A stretch of 64,000 nt of DNA from Pseudomonas benzenivorans (GCF_033547155.1 NZ_CP137892.1:1674001-1738000), one strand, 5' to 3'; numbered from the stretch's first letter, positions 1 to 10,029 are shown. The notes: generated by a model not told the origin, from the letters alone. Made by a program: numbers and translations.

Positions 1-99
1 CTTGAAGCCGTCGTCGTCCGCTTCCTGTTGGGCCTGGGCCGTGGCGCCGATGACCAGCAGCAGGGCGGACAGCAGTACGGTGCTAGAAGGCTTGGCCAC
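1..99 (-). CDS. Exported protein, N-terminal fragment (cut by window edge)
   Basis: The minus strand opens with a GTG codon at 97-99 and stays open to the window edge for 33 codons. The peptide has a hydrophobic core (SALLLVIGATAQA) typical of a Sec signal peptide with a signal-peptidase I site after AQA, followed by an acidic stretch (EADDDGF). There is no lipobox cysteine. It overlaps the last bases of the upstream exported hydrolase, so the two are probably co-transcribed and translationally coupled. The mature domain lies outside the window; in pseudomonads similar hydrolases can precede MlaA/VacJ-like genes, but that identity cannot be shown here. Confidence 0.5.
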   Translation of the reverse strand, partial: MAKPSSTVLLSALLLVIGATAQAQQEADDDGFK

Positions 100-1390
100 G
101 GAAGAACTCCAGCATGGCGTCGCTGTTGACGCGGTAGTTGAGGTTGCCGCAATGCCCGCCCAGGGGGTAGAGGGTCAGGCGCTTGCCCAGGGTGCGACGC
201 AGGAAGCCCAGGTCGCCGCGGCCGAGGATGAGGTCGTCGGCGTTGTGCATCACGGCGATCTTGTCGCTGTTCTTCAGGTAGTCCTCCAGGGCGTAGAGGC
301 TGACCTGGTCGATCAGCTGGCTCAGGCTGCCGCCGTTATGCCGAGCCCGCCACATGGGAATCAGTTGTTCGCCGATGTAGCAGTCGAAGTCGCACTGCAG
401 GGCGCGCTTGAAGAAGGGGGTGAGGCTGGTGCCTTCGCCGATCGGCTGGCCGACCGGAGTGATCAGGCCGCGGCGGTTGATCAGGTCCGAGGTGAAGGCG
501 ATGTCGGCGGCGGCGAAGCGGAACACCGCGCCGATCAGCATGGCCATCTGCTCGTCGGAGAGCTGCTCCGCCGACTGCTGGAAGTCGTAGAGCAAGGCCT
601 CGTTGAGGTCGATATGCCCCTGGGTCTGGAAATAGCGGGTCAGCTTGCCCAGCACCAGCTCATAGAAGGTGGTGGTGCTGTCGATGCCCTCGACCCGGGT
701 CTGCACCAGGCGGTCGAGGTTGCTGATCGAGGTGTAGAGGTTGACCGGCGGATTGAGCAGCAGCACGCGCTTGAAGTTGAAGCTGCGCCGGGTCTCGTCG
801 AGGTGGCTGACGAAGGCGGCGTGCAGGCCACCCAGGCTGTAACCGGTGAGGTGGTATTCGCTGACCGCCAGCCTGGGGTGCTGGGCGCGCACCGCCTGCA
901 TCACCCGGTACAGGTCGTCGGCGTCGTCGCTGGAGAAGCCCGGCGTGGCGAAGCGCGAGGCGGCGGTCATGAAGTCGTAGCTGGTCGGCGAGGACAGCTG
1001 CACCACGTGGTAGCCGGCGCCGTAGAACAGTTTCTTCAGGTACTCCATGGTGCCGTTGCTGTAATGCGCGCCGGTGCCGGCGATGATGAAGATCAGCGGC
1101 GCCTCGCCCTCCTGCTGGGCCAGGCGGTAGCCCAGCTTGGTCACCGACCAGAAGTTTTCCGGCACCTCGAACTGGCGTTCCGGGCGCAGGCGGACCTTGT
1201 AGTCGCCCTGATCGATATCGCTGTCGGCCGGAAGCGGCGGGCGCAGGTCCGGCGGCGTGGTGGCGATGGTCGCCTCGAACGGGTTGCTCAGCGGGTAGCC
1301 ATAGCTGCCGGCGTCGATGTCGGCGGCCCATAGGGGCGCGGCGATGAGCAGGCCGCCGAGCAGGGCGGCGAGACGGGGGAGGAACGGCAT
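83..1390 (-). CDS. Exported alpha/beta-fold hydrolase of unknown substrate
   Basis: A 435-residue protein with an N-terminal signal peptide (about residues 1-22, LLGGLLIAAPLWA) that points to a periplasmic or envelope location. The segment LIFIIAGTGAHY (99-110) resembles the oxyanion-side strand of an alpha/beta hydrolase, and GYSLGG (183-188) is the nucleophile elbow with Ser185. A likely acid sits in the MHNADDLIL stretch and a likely histidine in LGGHCGN near the C terminus. The family is sometimes labelled a serine/threonine kinase in databases, but no kinase motif is visible. It is the first gene of a minus-strand pair with the exported protein at the window edge. Substrate unknown. Confidence 0.8.
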   Translation of the reverse strand: MPFLPRLAALLGGLLIAAPLWAADIDAGSYGYPLSNPFEATIATTPPDLRPPLPADSDIDQGDYKVRLRPERQFEVPENFWSVTKLGYRLAQQEGEAPLIFIIAGTGAHYSNGTMEYLKKLFYGAGYHVVQLSSPTSYDFMTAASRFATPGFSSDDADDLYRVMQAVRAQHPRLAVSEYHLTGYSLGGLHAAFVSHLDETRRSFNFKRVLLLNPPVNLYTSISNLDRLVQTRVEGIDSTTTFYELVLGKLTRYFQTQGHIDLNEALLYDFQQSAEQLSDEQMAMLIGAVFRFAAADIAFTSDLINRRGLITPVGQPIGEGTSLTPFFKRALQCDFDCYIGEQLIPMWRARHNGGSLSQLIDQVSLYALEDYLKNSDKIAVMHNADDLILGRGDLGFLRRTLGKRLTLYPLGGHCGNLNYRVNSDAMLEFFRGQAF

Positions 1391-1464
1391 ACTTGAGTCC
1401 CAGGGAGAAGAATGGGGCGAGTGAATACGCGCCTTAAGACAGCGGTAAGTCGAGCGAGTGCCGT

Positions 1465-1953
1465 TCAGGCCGGTTTTTCCGCTAATGCATGCAACGCCGG
1501 GCCGGTCAGGCGATAGCCCGTCCAGTCATCCTGTGGGCGGGCGCCGAGGCTGCGGTAGAAGTCGAGGGCCGGCTCGTTCCAGTTCAGCACCGCCCAGTCC
1601 AGGCGGCCGCAGTCACGTTCGACCGTCAGGTTCGCCAGACGCGAGAGCAGAGCCTTGCCCAGGCCGGCGCCGCGTGCTGCGGGGCGCACATAGAGGTCCT
1701 CGAGGTAGATGCCGGGCTGGCCGAGGAAGGTCGAGAAGTTGTGGAAGAACAGGGCAAAGCCTGCGGCCTGGCCGTCCAGCTCGCCGATCAGCACCTCGGC
1801 ATAGGGGCGCGGGCCGAACAGGTGCTCGGCCAGTTGGGCCGGCTCGGCGACCACCTGGTCGCCGAGTCTCTCGTAGTCGGCCAGTTCGCGGATCAGCGTG
1901 AGGATCAGGTCGGTGTCTTCGGGCTGGGCGGGGCGGATCTGCAGACGGCTCAT
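1465..1953 (-). CDS. GNAT family N-acetyltransferase
   Basis: A 162-residue GCN5-related acetyltransferase. The acetyl-CoA binding motif A is visible as LYVRPAARGAGLGKALL around residues 87-103 (Q/RxxGxG/A type), and WNEPALDFYRSLG near the C terminus is the typical motif B. I start at ATG 1953 because AAGGAG lies seven bases upstream; a longer reading from further upstream has no comparable ribosome site. The size fits single-domain GNATs of the SAT/diamine-acetyltransferase type, but the acceptor substrate cannot be read from sequence. Confidence 0.85.
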   Translation of the reverse strand: MSRLQIRPAQPEDTDLILTLIRELADYERLGDQVVAEPAQLAEHLFGPRPYAEVLIGELDGQAAGFALFFHNFSTFLGQPGIYLEDLYVRPAARGAGLGKALLSRLANLTVERDCGRLDWAVLNWNEPALDFYRSLGARPQDDWTGYRLTGPALHALAEKPA

Positions 1954-2067
1954 GGTCGCTCCTTGTGACCGGCAAAGGTCCGAGCATGCCGCGCCCTGGG
2001 CCCGCATGGCAACCATGGCGACTGGCTCGCTGGCTGGGCCCCGGTGCGGCTGCCGGCAGCGGTGGTT

Positions 2068-2292
2068 TCAGGCCTGGTGATGCAGCCAGGCATGGGGCGG
2101 GCGCTCGGCCTTGGGGTGCTGGCCGCGCTCGAAGCGCTGCCAGATTTTCTCGTGACAATAGAAACCGAGCGAGTTGCACAGGGGCTCGATGGCGGCGACC
2201 AGGCCGCTGGCGGCTACGCTGCCGGTCAGCGCGTAGGTCACCGCGAAGGCGATGCAGAAGTGCATCAGGGTGAAGGTCAGGGTCTTGAGCAT
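2068..2292 (-). CDS. DUF2061 small membrane protein
   Basis: A 74-residue protein beginning MLKTLTFTLMHF. It has one long hydrophobic stretch (residues 5-37: FTLMHFCIAFAVTYALTGSVAASGLVAAI) that can form one or two membrane segments, then a conserved-looking CHEKIWQRF motif and a His/Pro-rich tail. Length and the KT-xx-x-H-F-x-IAF pattern agree with DUF2061 inner-membrane proteins of unknown function. The start is the ATG at 2292; an upstream alternative adds 13 polar residues without a hydrophobic or conserved character. Confidence 0.75.
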   Translation of the reverse strand: MLKTLTFTLMHFCIAFAVTYALTGSVAASGLVAAIEPLCNSLGFYCHEKIWQRFERGQHPKAERPPHAWLHHQA

Positions 2293-2372
2293 GGCGGCCT
2301 CTAGTGAGCAGTGTTCGCTACTGGCGTCCACTCTAGGGTCTGCCCTTGAATAGATGAAATGCAGTTATAAGA

Positions 2373-2386
2373 TTCTATCGATAGAA
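2373..2386. promoter_or_regulatory. 14-bp perfect palindrome upstream of comEA-like gene
   Basis: TTCTATCGATAGAA is a perfect inverted repeat about 175 bases before the comEA-like start and 80 bases upstream of the DUF2061 start on the other strand. It is followed closely by a second GATAG-AAA-CTATC inverted repeat sharing the GATAG arm. The base composition is strikingly AT-rich against the surroundings. It looks like a regulator binding site; which regulator is unknown. Confidence 0.45.
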
Positions 2387-2462
2387 ACTATCTATTTTGG
2401 TGGGGCGCCGAGAGGCGGACCCGCGGGTGGCGCGGGCGCGAAGGCGTTTCACGTGGGGCGAT

Positions 2463-2490
2463 TTGACAGGCCCAAGGCTACGGCTAATTT
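2463..2490 (+). promoter_or_regulatory. Predicted sigma-70 promoter for the comEA-like gene
   Basis: TTGACA at 2463-2468 (perfect -35) is followed after 16 bases by TAATTT at 2485-2490 (-10-like). Transcription would start near 2498, giving a leader of about 60 bases containing a short GC-rich inverted repeat (GGCGCGG/CCGCGCC) before the ribosome site. Confidence 0.5.
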
Positions 2491-2560
2491 GAATGGCGCG
2501 GCGCATGGAAGTCCGCGCCGGTCAGCTCTCGATCGATTATCAACTAAAAGGAATTTCATC

Positions 2561-2884
2561 ATGCATAAAAGCTACATCGCTTCCCTGCTGGCTGCCGTCC
2601 TGGCGTTTTCCTCCGCCGCCGCCCTGGCCGCCGAACCGGCCAAGAGCGCCCCGGTCGAGCCCGTCGTCGCTCAGGTGGCAGAGGTCGGCAGGATCAATCT
2701 CAATACCGCCGATGCCGCCACGCTCAAGCGTGAGCTCAACGGCATCGGCGAGGTGAAGGCCAGGGCCATCGTCGAGTACCGCGAGGCCAACGGTCCGTTC
2801 GCTGCGGTCGAGGAGCTGCTGGAGGTCAAGGGCATAGGCGAAGCCACCCTGGCGAAGAATCGTGACAAGCTCAGCGTCGATTAG
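2561..2884 (+). CDS. ComEA-like helix-hairpin-helix DNA-binding protein
   Basis: A 107-residue exported protein: signal peptide 1-23 (ending AALA), a short Ala/Pro/Val linker, then a ComEA-type domain (about 44-107) beginning [12 protein letters not shown] and containing two helix-hairpin-helix signatures, [16 protein letters not shown] and [19 protein letters not shown]. In competent bacteria ComEA is the periplasmic DNA receptor; short free-standing versions such as this are widespread in Pseudomonas and their role is less clear. The start ATG follows AAAAGGAA. The gene is monocistronic, with its own promoter and a strong terminator. Confidence 0.85.
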   Translation: MHKSYIASLLAAVLAFSSAAALAAEPAKSAPVEPVVAQVAEVGRINLNTADAATLKRELNGIGEVKARAIVEYREANGPFAAVEELLEVKGIGEATLAKNRDKLSVD

Positions 2885-2901
2885 TCGGGCGCGGCGATAG
2901 A

Positions 2902-2932
2902 GTAGAAGGCCGGTCGCTGACCGGCTTTCTAC
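2902..2932 (+). terminator. Rho-independent terminator of the comEA-like gene
   Basis: A near-perfect hairpin (AGAAGGCCGGTC / GACCGGCTTTCT around a GCT loop) 17 bases after the stop codon. The stem itself contributes the 3' pyrimidine-rich side; no long T run follows. Confidence 0.6.
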
Positions 2933-2964
2933 TGTCTGGGAAAAGATTGGGCAGAGCCCAGACA

Positions 2965-3058
2965 ACCCAGGACGCCGTCCCGGGTGAGTCCCGGTAGAAA
3001 CAAGAAAGCCCCGGTATTAACCGAGGTTTTCGAATTTGGCTCCGCGACCTGGACTCGA
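2965..3058 (-). repeat. Duplicated tRNA-Asn 3' tail plus terminator (degenerate copy)
   Basis: About 94 bases that repeat 3115-3209 with only a few differences and one indel. The copy contains, on the minus strand, the last 22 bases of tRNA-Asn including CCA (3037-3058), then the spacer and the terminator hairpin. The match stops abruptly inside the T arm of the tRNA, so this copy is not a functional tRNA. It looks like what remains of a second tRNA-Asn unit after an internal deletion, or a trace of recombination at the tRNA end. Confidence 0.75.
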
Positions 3059-3114
3059 CAGCGCAGCTGAACGCGCTTTAGCGCGGCCCGAAGGGTGAGG
3101 CCGCAGGCCGAATG

Positions 3115-3209
3115 ACCTGGGACGCAGTCCCTGGTGAGAGTCCGGTAGAAACAAGAAAGCCCCGGTATTAACCGAGGCTTTCGAATTTGGCTCCGCGACC
3201 TGGACTCGA
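3115..3209 (-). repeat. Second copy of the tRNA-Asn tail/terminator repeat
   Basis: The copy attached to the intact tRNA-Asn: spacer, terminator hairpin and the tRNA 3' end. Offset from the degenerate copy is 150-151 bases. Between the copies (3059-3114) lies 56 bases with a GC-rich inverted repeat and no gene. Confidence 0.75.
3152..3184 (-). terminator. Rho-independent terminator of tRNA-Asn
   Basis: On the minus strand, just after the CCA end, GAAAGCCTCGG and CCGGGGCTTTC pair around a TTAATA loop and are followed by TTGTTTCT. The same hairpin is present at 3003-3033 in the degenerate repeat copy with one mismatch, so the tRNA is backed by two terminators. Confidence 0.7.
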
Positions 3210-3263
3210 ACCAGGGACCCAATGATTAACAGTCATTTGCTCTACCGACTGAGCTATCGCGGA
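3188..3263 (-). tRNA. tRNA-Asn (GTT)
   Basis: A 76-base cloverleaf on the minus strand beginning TCCGCGATAGCTC and ending GCGGAGCCA with encoded CCA. The acceptor stem TCCGCGA/TCGCGGA is perfect, the anticodon loop is CTGTTAA with anticodon GTT, and the T loop carries GGTTCGAGTCC. It lies downstream of tyrB on the same strand but is separated by the tyrB terminator. Confidence 0.97.
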
Positions 3264-3287
3264 ACAACGAGGCGTATCCTACTGATT

Positions 3288-3320
3288 AAAAAGGGGAAGT
3301 CAAGCCTCTGTCGACTTCCC
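3288..3320 (-). terminator. Rho-independent terminator of tyrB
   Basis: On the minus strand GGGAAGTC and GACTTCCC form a stem about ten bases beyond the tyrB stop and are followed by CCTTTTTAATC. This separates tyrB from tRNA-Asn. Confidence 0.7.
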
Positions 3321-3328
3321 GTTCTGGC

Positions 3329-4525
3329 TTAGAGGACCTGGGCGATGGCCTGGGTGACGAACGGCAGGTTGCGCTGGTTCAGGGCCGCCACGCAGATGCG
3401 TCCGGTGCCGACCGCATAGATGGCGAATTCGCTCTTCAGGCGCTCCACCTGTTCGGTGGTCAGGCCCGAGTAGGAGAACATGCCGCGCTGCTGGGCGACG
3501 AAGCCGAAATCGCGCTTGGCGTCCAGGGCCGCCAGCTGCTCGACCATGGCCAGGCGCATGCCGCGGATGCGCTCGCGCATCTCGCCCAGTTCGGCCTCCC
3601 ACATGGCGCGCAGCTCGGGGCTGCCCAGTACCGCGGCGACCACGCTGGCGCCGTGGGTCGGCGGGTTGGAGTAGTTGGTGCGGATCACCCGCTTGAGCTG
3701 CGACAGCACGCGGCCGGTCTCGTCCTGCGAGCCGGTGACGATGGACAGCGCGCCGACCCGCTCGCCGTACAGCGAGAAGGACTTGGAGAAGGAACTGGAG
3801 ACGAAGAAGGTCAGCCCCGACTGGGCGAACAGGCGCACGGCGGCAGCGTCTTCCTCGATGCCGTCGCCGAAGCCCTGGTAGGCGATGTCGAGGAAGGGCA
3901 CGTGCTCGCGCTCGCGGACGATTTCCAGCACGGCCTGCCAGTCGTCCATGCTCAGGTCGACGCCGGTCGGGTTGTGGCAGCAGGCATGCAGCACCACGAT
4001 GGAACGGGCCGGCAGGTTCTTCAGGTCTTCCAGCAGGCCGCCGCGGTTGACGCCGTTGCTGAAGGCATCGTAGTAACGGTAGTTACGCACCGGGAAACCG
4101 GCGGCTTCGAACAGCGCGCGGTGGTTCTCCCAGCTCGGGTCGCTGATGGCGACGGTGGCGTCCGGCAGCAGGCGCTTGAGGAAGTCGGCGCCGATCTTCA
4201 GCGCGCCGGTGCCACCCAGGGCCTGGGCGGTGATCACCCGGCCGCCTTCGATCAGCGCCGATCCGGCGCCGAACAGCAGGGTCTGCACGGCCTGGTCGTA
4301 GGCAGCGATGCCTTCGATCGGCAGGTAGCCGCGCGGCGCGTGCTTGGCGGTCAGAGCGTTCTCGGCTTCGGCCACCGCGCGCAGCAGCGGAATGCGCCCC
4401 TCTTCGTTGGTGTACACGCCCACGCCGAGGTTGACCTTGGTGGCGCGGGGGTCGGCGTTGAATGCTTCGTTCAGGCCCAGGATCGGGTCGCGCGGTGCCA
4501 TTTCGACGGCAGAGAACAGACTCAT
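3329..4525 (-). CDS. tyrB: Aromatic/aspartate aminotransferase (class I, PLP-dependent)
   Basis: A 398-residue class I aminotransferase, the normal family length, acting in the cytoplasm on amino-acid/2-oxoacid pairs (aspartate, tyrosine, phenylalanine). Visible landmarks: VNLGVGVYTNEEG (31-43), CCHNPTGVD (182-190), FLDIAYQGFGDG (211-222) and the PLP-binding SSSFSKSFSLYGERVG with Lys248; a substrate-carboxylate arginine lies in the C-terminal GRICVAALN. The start at ATG 4525 (MSLFSAVEMAPRDPILGL) matches the family N terminus; the longer frame adds an unrelated 41 residues. It diverges from uvrB, an arrangement known in Pseudomonas. Whether the preferred substrate is aspartate or tyrosine cannot be decided here. 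Confidence 0.93.
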   Translation of the reverse strand: MSLFSAVEMAPRDPILGLNEAFNADPRATKVNLGVGVYTNEEGRIPLLRAVAEAENALTAKHAPRGYLPIEGIAAYDQAVQTLLFGAGSALIEGGRVITAQALGGTGALKIGADFLKRLLPDATVAISDPSWENHRALFEAAGFPVRNYRYYDAFSNGVNRGGLLEDLKNLPARSIVVLHACCHNPTGVDLSMDDWQAVLEIVREREHVPFLDIAYQGFGDGIEEDAAAVRLFAQSGLTFFVSSSFSKSFSLYGERVGALSIVTGSQDETGRVLSQLKRVIRTNYSNPPTHGASVVAAVLGSPELRAMWEAELGEMRERIRGMRLAMVEQLAALDAKRDFGFVAQQRGMFSYSGLTTEQVERLKSEFAIYAVGTGRICVAALNQRNLPFVTQAIAQVL

Positions 4526-4604
4526 GGATGCGGCAGCTCGGGGGAAGAGGGGTGGGTGTCTGCAACACCCGGCTACGACTGCAGCTAGGGGTTGCGCAAA
4601 TGGG

Positions 4605-4619
4605 CCGTTAGTATAACGG
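4605..4619. promoter_or_regulatory. Palindrome in the tyrB/uvrB divergent region
   Basis: CCGTTA-GTA-TAACGG is a perfect 6+3+6 inverted repeat in the 188-base gap between the divergent tyrB and uvrB starts, about 80 bases from tyrB. It could be an operator for either gene. I see no convincing LexA box in this gap. Confidence 0.4.
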
Positions 4620-4713
4620 TCCAGATCATGTGCCGCGACAGCGTGCACACGCTTTTACACCGGGTTTGACGTAGGCTTTGCGTCTGCGTCACAACCGCTT
4701 GTCGAGGTCAGCT

Positions 4714-6729
<2,016 letters not shown>

Positions 6730-6828
6730 GGGGGCGCTGCCGCCGCGGCTCTGGGCAATGCATGAGCTGTTCCATCCTCGCCCGTGGCCGTTAGACTTCC
6801 TGCGCTTTGTTGACTGTGAGAAATGCTG

Positions 6829-7749
6829 ATGGGTCTGGATGATGCGTTGATCTTCACCCGGGTGGTCGAGTGCCACAGCTTCACCCTGGCGGCCCAGGGC
6901 CTGGGCATGCAGAAGTCCACGGTGAGCCGGCGCATCGTCCTGCTGGAGGAGCGCCTCGGCGTGCGCCTGCTCAACCGCACCACGCGCAAGCTGCGCCTGA
7001 CCGAGGTAGGCCAGGCCTACTACGAGCGCTGCCGGCAGATCATGCTGGACTTCGCCGAAGCCGAGCAGGCGGTCATGCAGCTGCAGCAAGCGCCATCCGG
7101 CCTGCTGCGCATCACCGCCCCCATCGAATTCGGCCAGCTGCTGCTCGGCCGGGTGCTCGGCGAGTTCATGCGCCAGTACCCGCAGATCACCGCTGAGGTG
7201 GAGCTGACCTCGCGCCATGTCGACCCGGTGGAGGAGGGCGTGGACATCGCCATCCTGGTCGGCCAGCCGCAGGATTCGACGCTGATCGCACGCAAGCTGT
7301 TCGAGGTCGAGCGGCGCCTGTGCGCCAGTCCCGCCTACCTGCGAGCCCAGGGTACGCCGCAGACAGTGGCCGAACTCGAGGGGCACCGGGCGATCCTGCT
7401 GCCCCATGACTCGCCGCGCCATTGGCCGCTGCTGGGGGAGAGCCTGTCCTGTCAGCGGGTGCTGGCGTGCAACAACATCACCTTCGCCCGCGAGGCGGCC
7501 CTGGCCGGCGCCGGTATCGCCGGCCTGCCGCGGATGATCTGCGCGGAGGCCCTGCTTAGCGGGCGTCTGGTGCACCTGCTGCCCGACGCGTGCCTGCCGA
7601 CCGGCGAGCTCTACGCGGTCTATCCCTCCCGGCGTTTCCAGGCGATGAAGGTCAAGACCTTTCTCGACTTCCTCATGCGCAGCCTGCCGGTCGAAGGGGG
7701 GCGGCTGCTGGAGCCGGCGCCCACGGGGCTGGTAACATCGCCGCCTTAA
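6829..7749 (+). CDS. LysR-family transcriptional regulator
   Basis: A 306-residue LTTR: N-terminal winged helix-turn-helix (SFTLAAQGLGMQKSTVSRRIVLLEERLGVRLLNRTTRKLRLTEVG, about 15-60) and a C-terminal type 2 periplasmic-binding-like effector domain (about 90-295). The helix-turn-helix resembles the PecT/DhcR-type LysR subgroup. I chose ATG 6829 because GAG lies eight bases upstream; ATG 6823 is two codons earlier and almost touches the same purines. It sits between uvrB and gltX in the same direction; neither neighbour suggests a target, and its effector is unknown. Confidence 0.88.
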   Translation: MGLDDALIFTRVVECHSFTLAAQGLGMQKSTVSRRIVLLEERLGVRLLNRTTRKLRLTEVGQAYYERCRQIMLDFAEAEQAVMQLQQAPSGLLRITAPIEFGQLLLGRVLGEFMRQYPQITAEVELTSRHVDPVEEGVDIAILVGQPQDSTLIARKLFEVERRLCASPAYLRAQGTPQTVAELEGHRAILLPHDSPRHWPLLGESLSCQRVLACNNITFAREAALAGAGIAGLPRMICAEALLSGRLVHLLPDACLPTGELYAVYPSRRFQAMKVKTFLDFLMRSLPVEGGRLLEPAPTGLVTSPP

Positions 7750-7782
7750 ATCGGCTTTCGCTTCATTTTCTCGAGAATCGCC

Positions 7783-9264
7783 ATGACCACCGTTCGTACC
7801 CGTATCGCGCCATCGCCCACCGGCGATCCGCACGTAGGCACCGCCTATATTGCTCTGTTCAACCTGTGCTTCGCCCGGCAGCACGGTGGCGAGTTCATCC
7901 TGCGCATCGAAGACACCGATCAGCTGCGCTCGACCCGCGAGTCCGAGCAGCAGATTTTCGATGCCCTGCGCTGGCTGGGCATCGAGTGGAGCGAGGGGCC
8001 GGACGTCGGCGGTCCCCACGGGCCGTACCGGCAGAGCGAGCGCGGGCACATCTACAAGCAGTACACCGCCGAGCTGGTGGAGAAGGGCCATGCCTTCCAC
8101 TGCTTCTGCAGCCCCGAGCGCCTGGACAAGCTGCGCGCCGAGCAAACCGAGGCCAAGCAGACCCCGCGCTACGACGGCCACTGCATGCACCTGGCTCAGG
8201 ACGAGGTGCAGCGGCGCCTGGCCGCCGGCGAACCCAACGTGGTGCGCATGAAGGTGCCGACCGAGGGCGTATGCGTGGTGCCGGACATGCTCCGCGGCGA
8301 GGTGGAGATTCCCTGGGACCGCATGGACATGCAGGTGCTGATGAAGACCGATGGCCTGCCGACCTACTTCCTGGCCAACGTGGTCGACGACCATCTGATG
8401 GGCATCACCCATGTGCTGCGCGGCGAGGAGTGGCTGCCGTCGGCGCCCAAGCTGATCCTGCTGTACGAGTACTTCGGCTGGGACAAGCCGCAGCTGTGCT
8501 ATATGCCGCTGCTGCGCAATCCGGACAAGAGCAAGCTGTCCAAGCGCAAGAACCCGACCTCGATCACCTTCTACGAGCGCATGGGTTTCCTGCCCCAGGC
8601 CATGCTCAACTACCTCGGGCGCATGGGCTGGTCGATGCCCGACGAGCGCGAGAAGTTCTCGCTGTCCGAGATGATCGAGCACTTCGACATCCAGCGCGTG
8701 TCCCTGGGCGGGCCGATCTTCGACCTGGAGAAGCTGTCCTGGCTCAACGGCCAGTGGCTGCGCGAACTGAGCGTCGAGGAGTTCGCCGCCGGCGCGCAGA
8801 AGTGGGCGTTCAACTCCGATTACCTGATGAAGATCGCTCCCCACGTGCAGGGGCGGGTGGAGACCTTCAGTCAGATCGCCCCGCTGGCGAGCTTCTTCTT
8901 CGCCGGTGGCCTGAACCTGGACGCCAAGCTGTTCGAGCATAAGAAGCTGTCGCCCGACCAGGTGCGTCAGGTCATGCAGCTGATCCTGTGGAAGCTGGAG
9001 GCCCTGCGCCAGTGGGAGAAGGACAGGATCACCGGCTGCATCCAGGCGGTGGTCGAACACCTCGAGCTGAAGCTACGCGATGCCATGCCGCTGATGTTCG
9101 CCGCCATTACCGGTCAGGCCAGCTCGGTGTCGGTGCTCGACGCCATGGAAATCCTCGGCCCGGACCTCACCCGCTTCCGCCTGCGCCAGGCCATCGAGCT
9201 GCTCGGTGGCGTGTCGAAGAAGGAGAACAAGGAGTGGGAAAAGCTGCTGGCGGCCATCGGCTGA
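7783..9264 (+). CDS. gltX: Glutamyl-tRNA synthetase
   Basis: A 493-residue class I aminoacyl-tRNA synthetase that charges tRNA-Glu. The HIGH-type signature is [16 protein letters not shown] (residues 10-25, with HVGT), and the KMSKS-type loop is KLSKRK at 251-256. The catalytic domain is followed by the helical anticodon-binding region (about 330-493), which is the expected length for a discriminating GluRS. It is immediately followed by an operon containing two tRNA-Glu genes, an arrangement conserved in Pseudomonas that puts the enzyme next to its substrate RNA. Confidence 0.98.
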   Translation: MTTVRTRIAPSPTGDPHVGTAYIALFNLCFARQHGGEFILRIEDTDQLRSTRESEQQIFDALRWLGIEWSEGPDVGGPHGPYRQSERGHIYKQYTAELVEKGHAFHCFCSPERLDKLRAEQTEAKQTPRYDGHCMHLAQDEVQRRLAAGEPNVVRMKVPTEGVCVVPDMLRGEVEIPWDRMDMQVLMKTDGLPTYFLANVVDDHLMGITHVLRGEEWLPSAPKLILLYEYFGWDKPQLCYMPLLRNPDKSKLSKRKNPTSITFYERMGFLPQAMLNYLGRMGWSMPDEREKFSLSEMIEHFDIQRVSLGGPIFDLEKLSWLNGQWLRELSVEEFAAGAQKWAFNSDYLMKIAPHVQGRVETFSQIAPLASFFFAGGLNLDAKLFEHKKLSPDQVRQVMQLILWKLEALRQWEKDRITGCIQAVVEHLELKLRDAMPLMFAAITGQASSVSVLDAMEILGPDLTRFRLRQAIELLGGVSKKENKEWEKLLAAIG

Positions 9265-9340
9265 TCGAGCCGTCGGCGAAGGATTGGGGTAAGTGATTGT
9301 TATGTCAGCGAAAAAAAACAGGGAAGTGATAAAAATCTTG

Positions 9341-9369
9341 TTGACAGTACCCAGGGGCGCCCTTAACAT
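9341..9369 (+). promoter_or_regulatory. Strong sigma-70 promoter of the Ala/Glu tRNA operon
   Basis: TTGACA (9341-9346), a 17-base spacer and TAACAT (9364-9369), with an A-rich stretch (AAAAAAAACAGGGAAGTGATAAAAAT-like, 9310-9336) immediately upstream acting as a possible UP element. The bases after the -10 are GC-rich (GCGCCCCGTCC), a stringent-control type discriminator usual for stable RNA promoters. Confidence 0.8.
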
Positions 9370-9387
9370 GCGCCCCGTCCACGAGAT

Positions 9388-9463
<76 letters not shown>

Positions 9464-9528
9464 ATCTCGAAGCCGAAAGGCTTGCCACAGTCGGTTCCAG
9501 TAACCGGCTGAGTTTTGAAGGGCTTTGC

Positions 9529-9604
9529 GTCCCCTTCGTCTAGTGGCCTAGGACACCGCCCTTTCACGGCGGTAACAGGGGTTCGAGTCCCCTAGGGGAC
9601 GCCA
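9529..9604 (+). tRNA. tRNA-Glu (TTC), copy 1
   Basis: A 76-base cloverleaf beginning GTCCCCTTCGTC and ending AGGGGACGCCA. The anticodon loop is CTTTCAC, anticodon TTC (glutamate). The acceptor stem GTCCCCT/AGGGGAC is perfect. Identical to the copy at 9781. Confidence 0.97.
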
Positions 9605-9654
9605 CTATATTCCAGCCGCAGTGCTTAGGCGCTGCAGCCAGACCGCAAGGTTTC

Positions 9655-9730
<76 letters not shown>

Positions 9731-9780
9731 ATTCCACGACAAGGCCAGCCGCTGTGCTGGCCTTGTTCTTCGAAGGATTC

Positions 9781-9856
9781 GTCCCCTTCGTCTAGTGGCC
9801 TAGGACACCGCCCTTTCACGGCGGTAACAGGGGTTCGAGTCCCCTAGGGGACGCCA
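9781..9856 (+). tRNA. tRNA-Glu (TTC), copy 2
   Basis: Identical in sequence to the tRNA-Glu at 9529-9604, 76 bases with encoded CCA. Last tRNA of the operon, followed at once by a double terminator. Confidence 0.97.
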
Positions 9857-9862
9857 GTTTTG

Positions 9863-9915
9863 CCCGCTCTGCGGGATTTTTAAGGGTCACTCCTTCGGAG
9901 TGGCCCTTTTGTTTT
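9863..9915 (+). terminator. Double Rho-independent terminator of the tRNA operon
   Basis: A short hairpin CCCGC-TCT-GCGGG followed by ATTTTT (about 9863-9880), then a stronger one, AAGGGTCACTCC-TTCG-GAGTGGCCCTT followed by TTGTTTTT (9882-9915), with a stable UUCG tetraloop. Confidence 0.85.
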
Positions 9916-9981
9916 TCCGGGTTTGAATCTCCCTTTCTTCACGCCGCTGCCGACCGACGGTCGTGGCTGGTGCTTGCCTGT

Positions 9982-10017
9982 AAATATTATGAGAGTAATA
10001 TTTCTATCGTAATATTT
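9982..10017. promoter_or_regulatory. TetR operator: palindrome plus extra half-site
   Basis: AAATATTA (9982-9989), a 6-base spacer and TAATATTT (9996-10003) form a perfect inverted repeat; a third copy of TAATATTT follows at 10010-10017, 14 bases after the second. The whole block is 13 bases upstream of the tetR start, so it probably overlaps the promoter and mediates autorepression. Confidence 0.6.
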
Positions 10018-10029
10018 CTGGAGGCGATC

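Noticed and set aside
2350..2395. Possible OxyR site from ATAG/CTAT repeats upstream of the comEA-like gene
   Set aside because: The spacing between ATAG and CTAT elements does not follow the required 7-base pattern.
3037..3058. tRNA fragment as an attachment site of a genomic island
   Set aside because: Only 56 bases lie between the two copies and there is no integrase or foreign gene nearby, so a mobile element is not supported.
2929..3222. A 97-codon frame over the tRNA-Asn repeat
   Set aside because: It is built from the duplicated tRNA tail and terminator sequence; no start signal.
4620..4660. Possible TyrR/PhhR box (TGTAAA on the minus strand) upstream of tyrB
   Set aside because: Only one half-site matches; the partner TTTACA at six-base spacing is missing.
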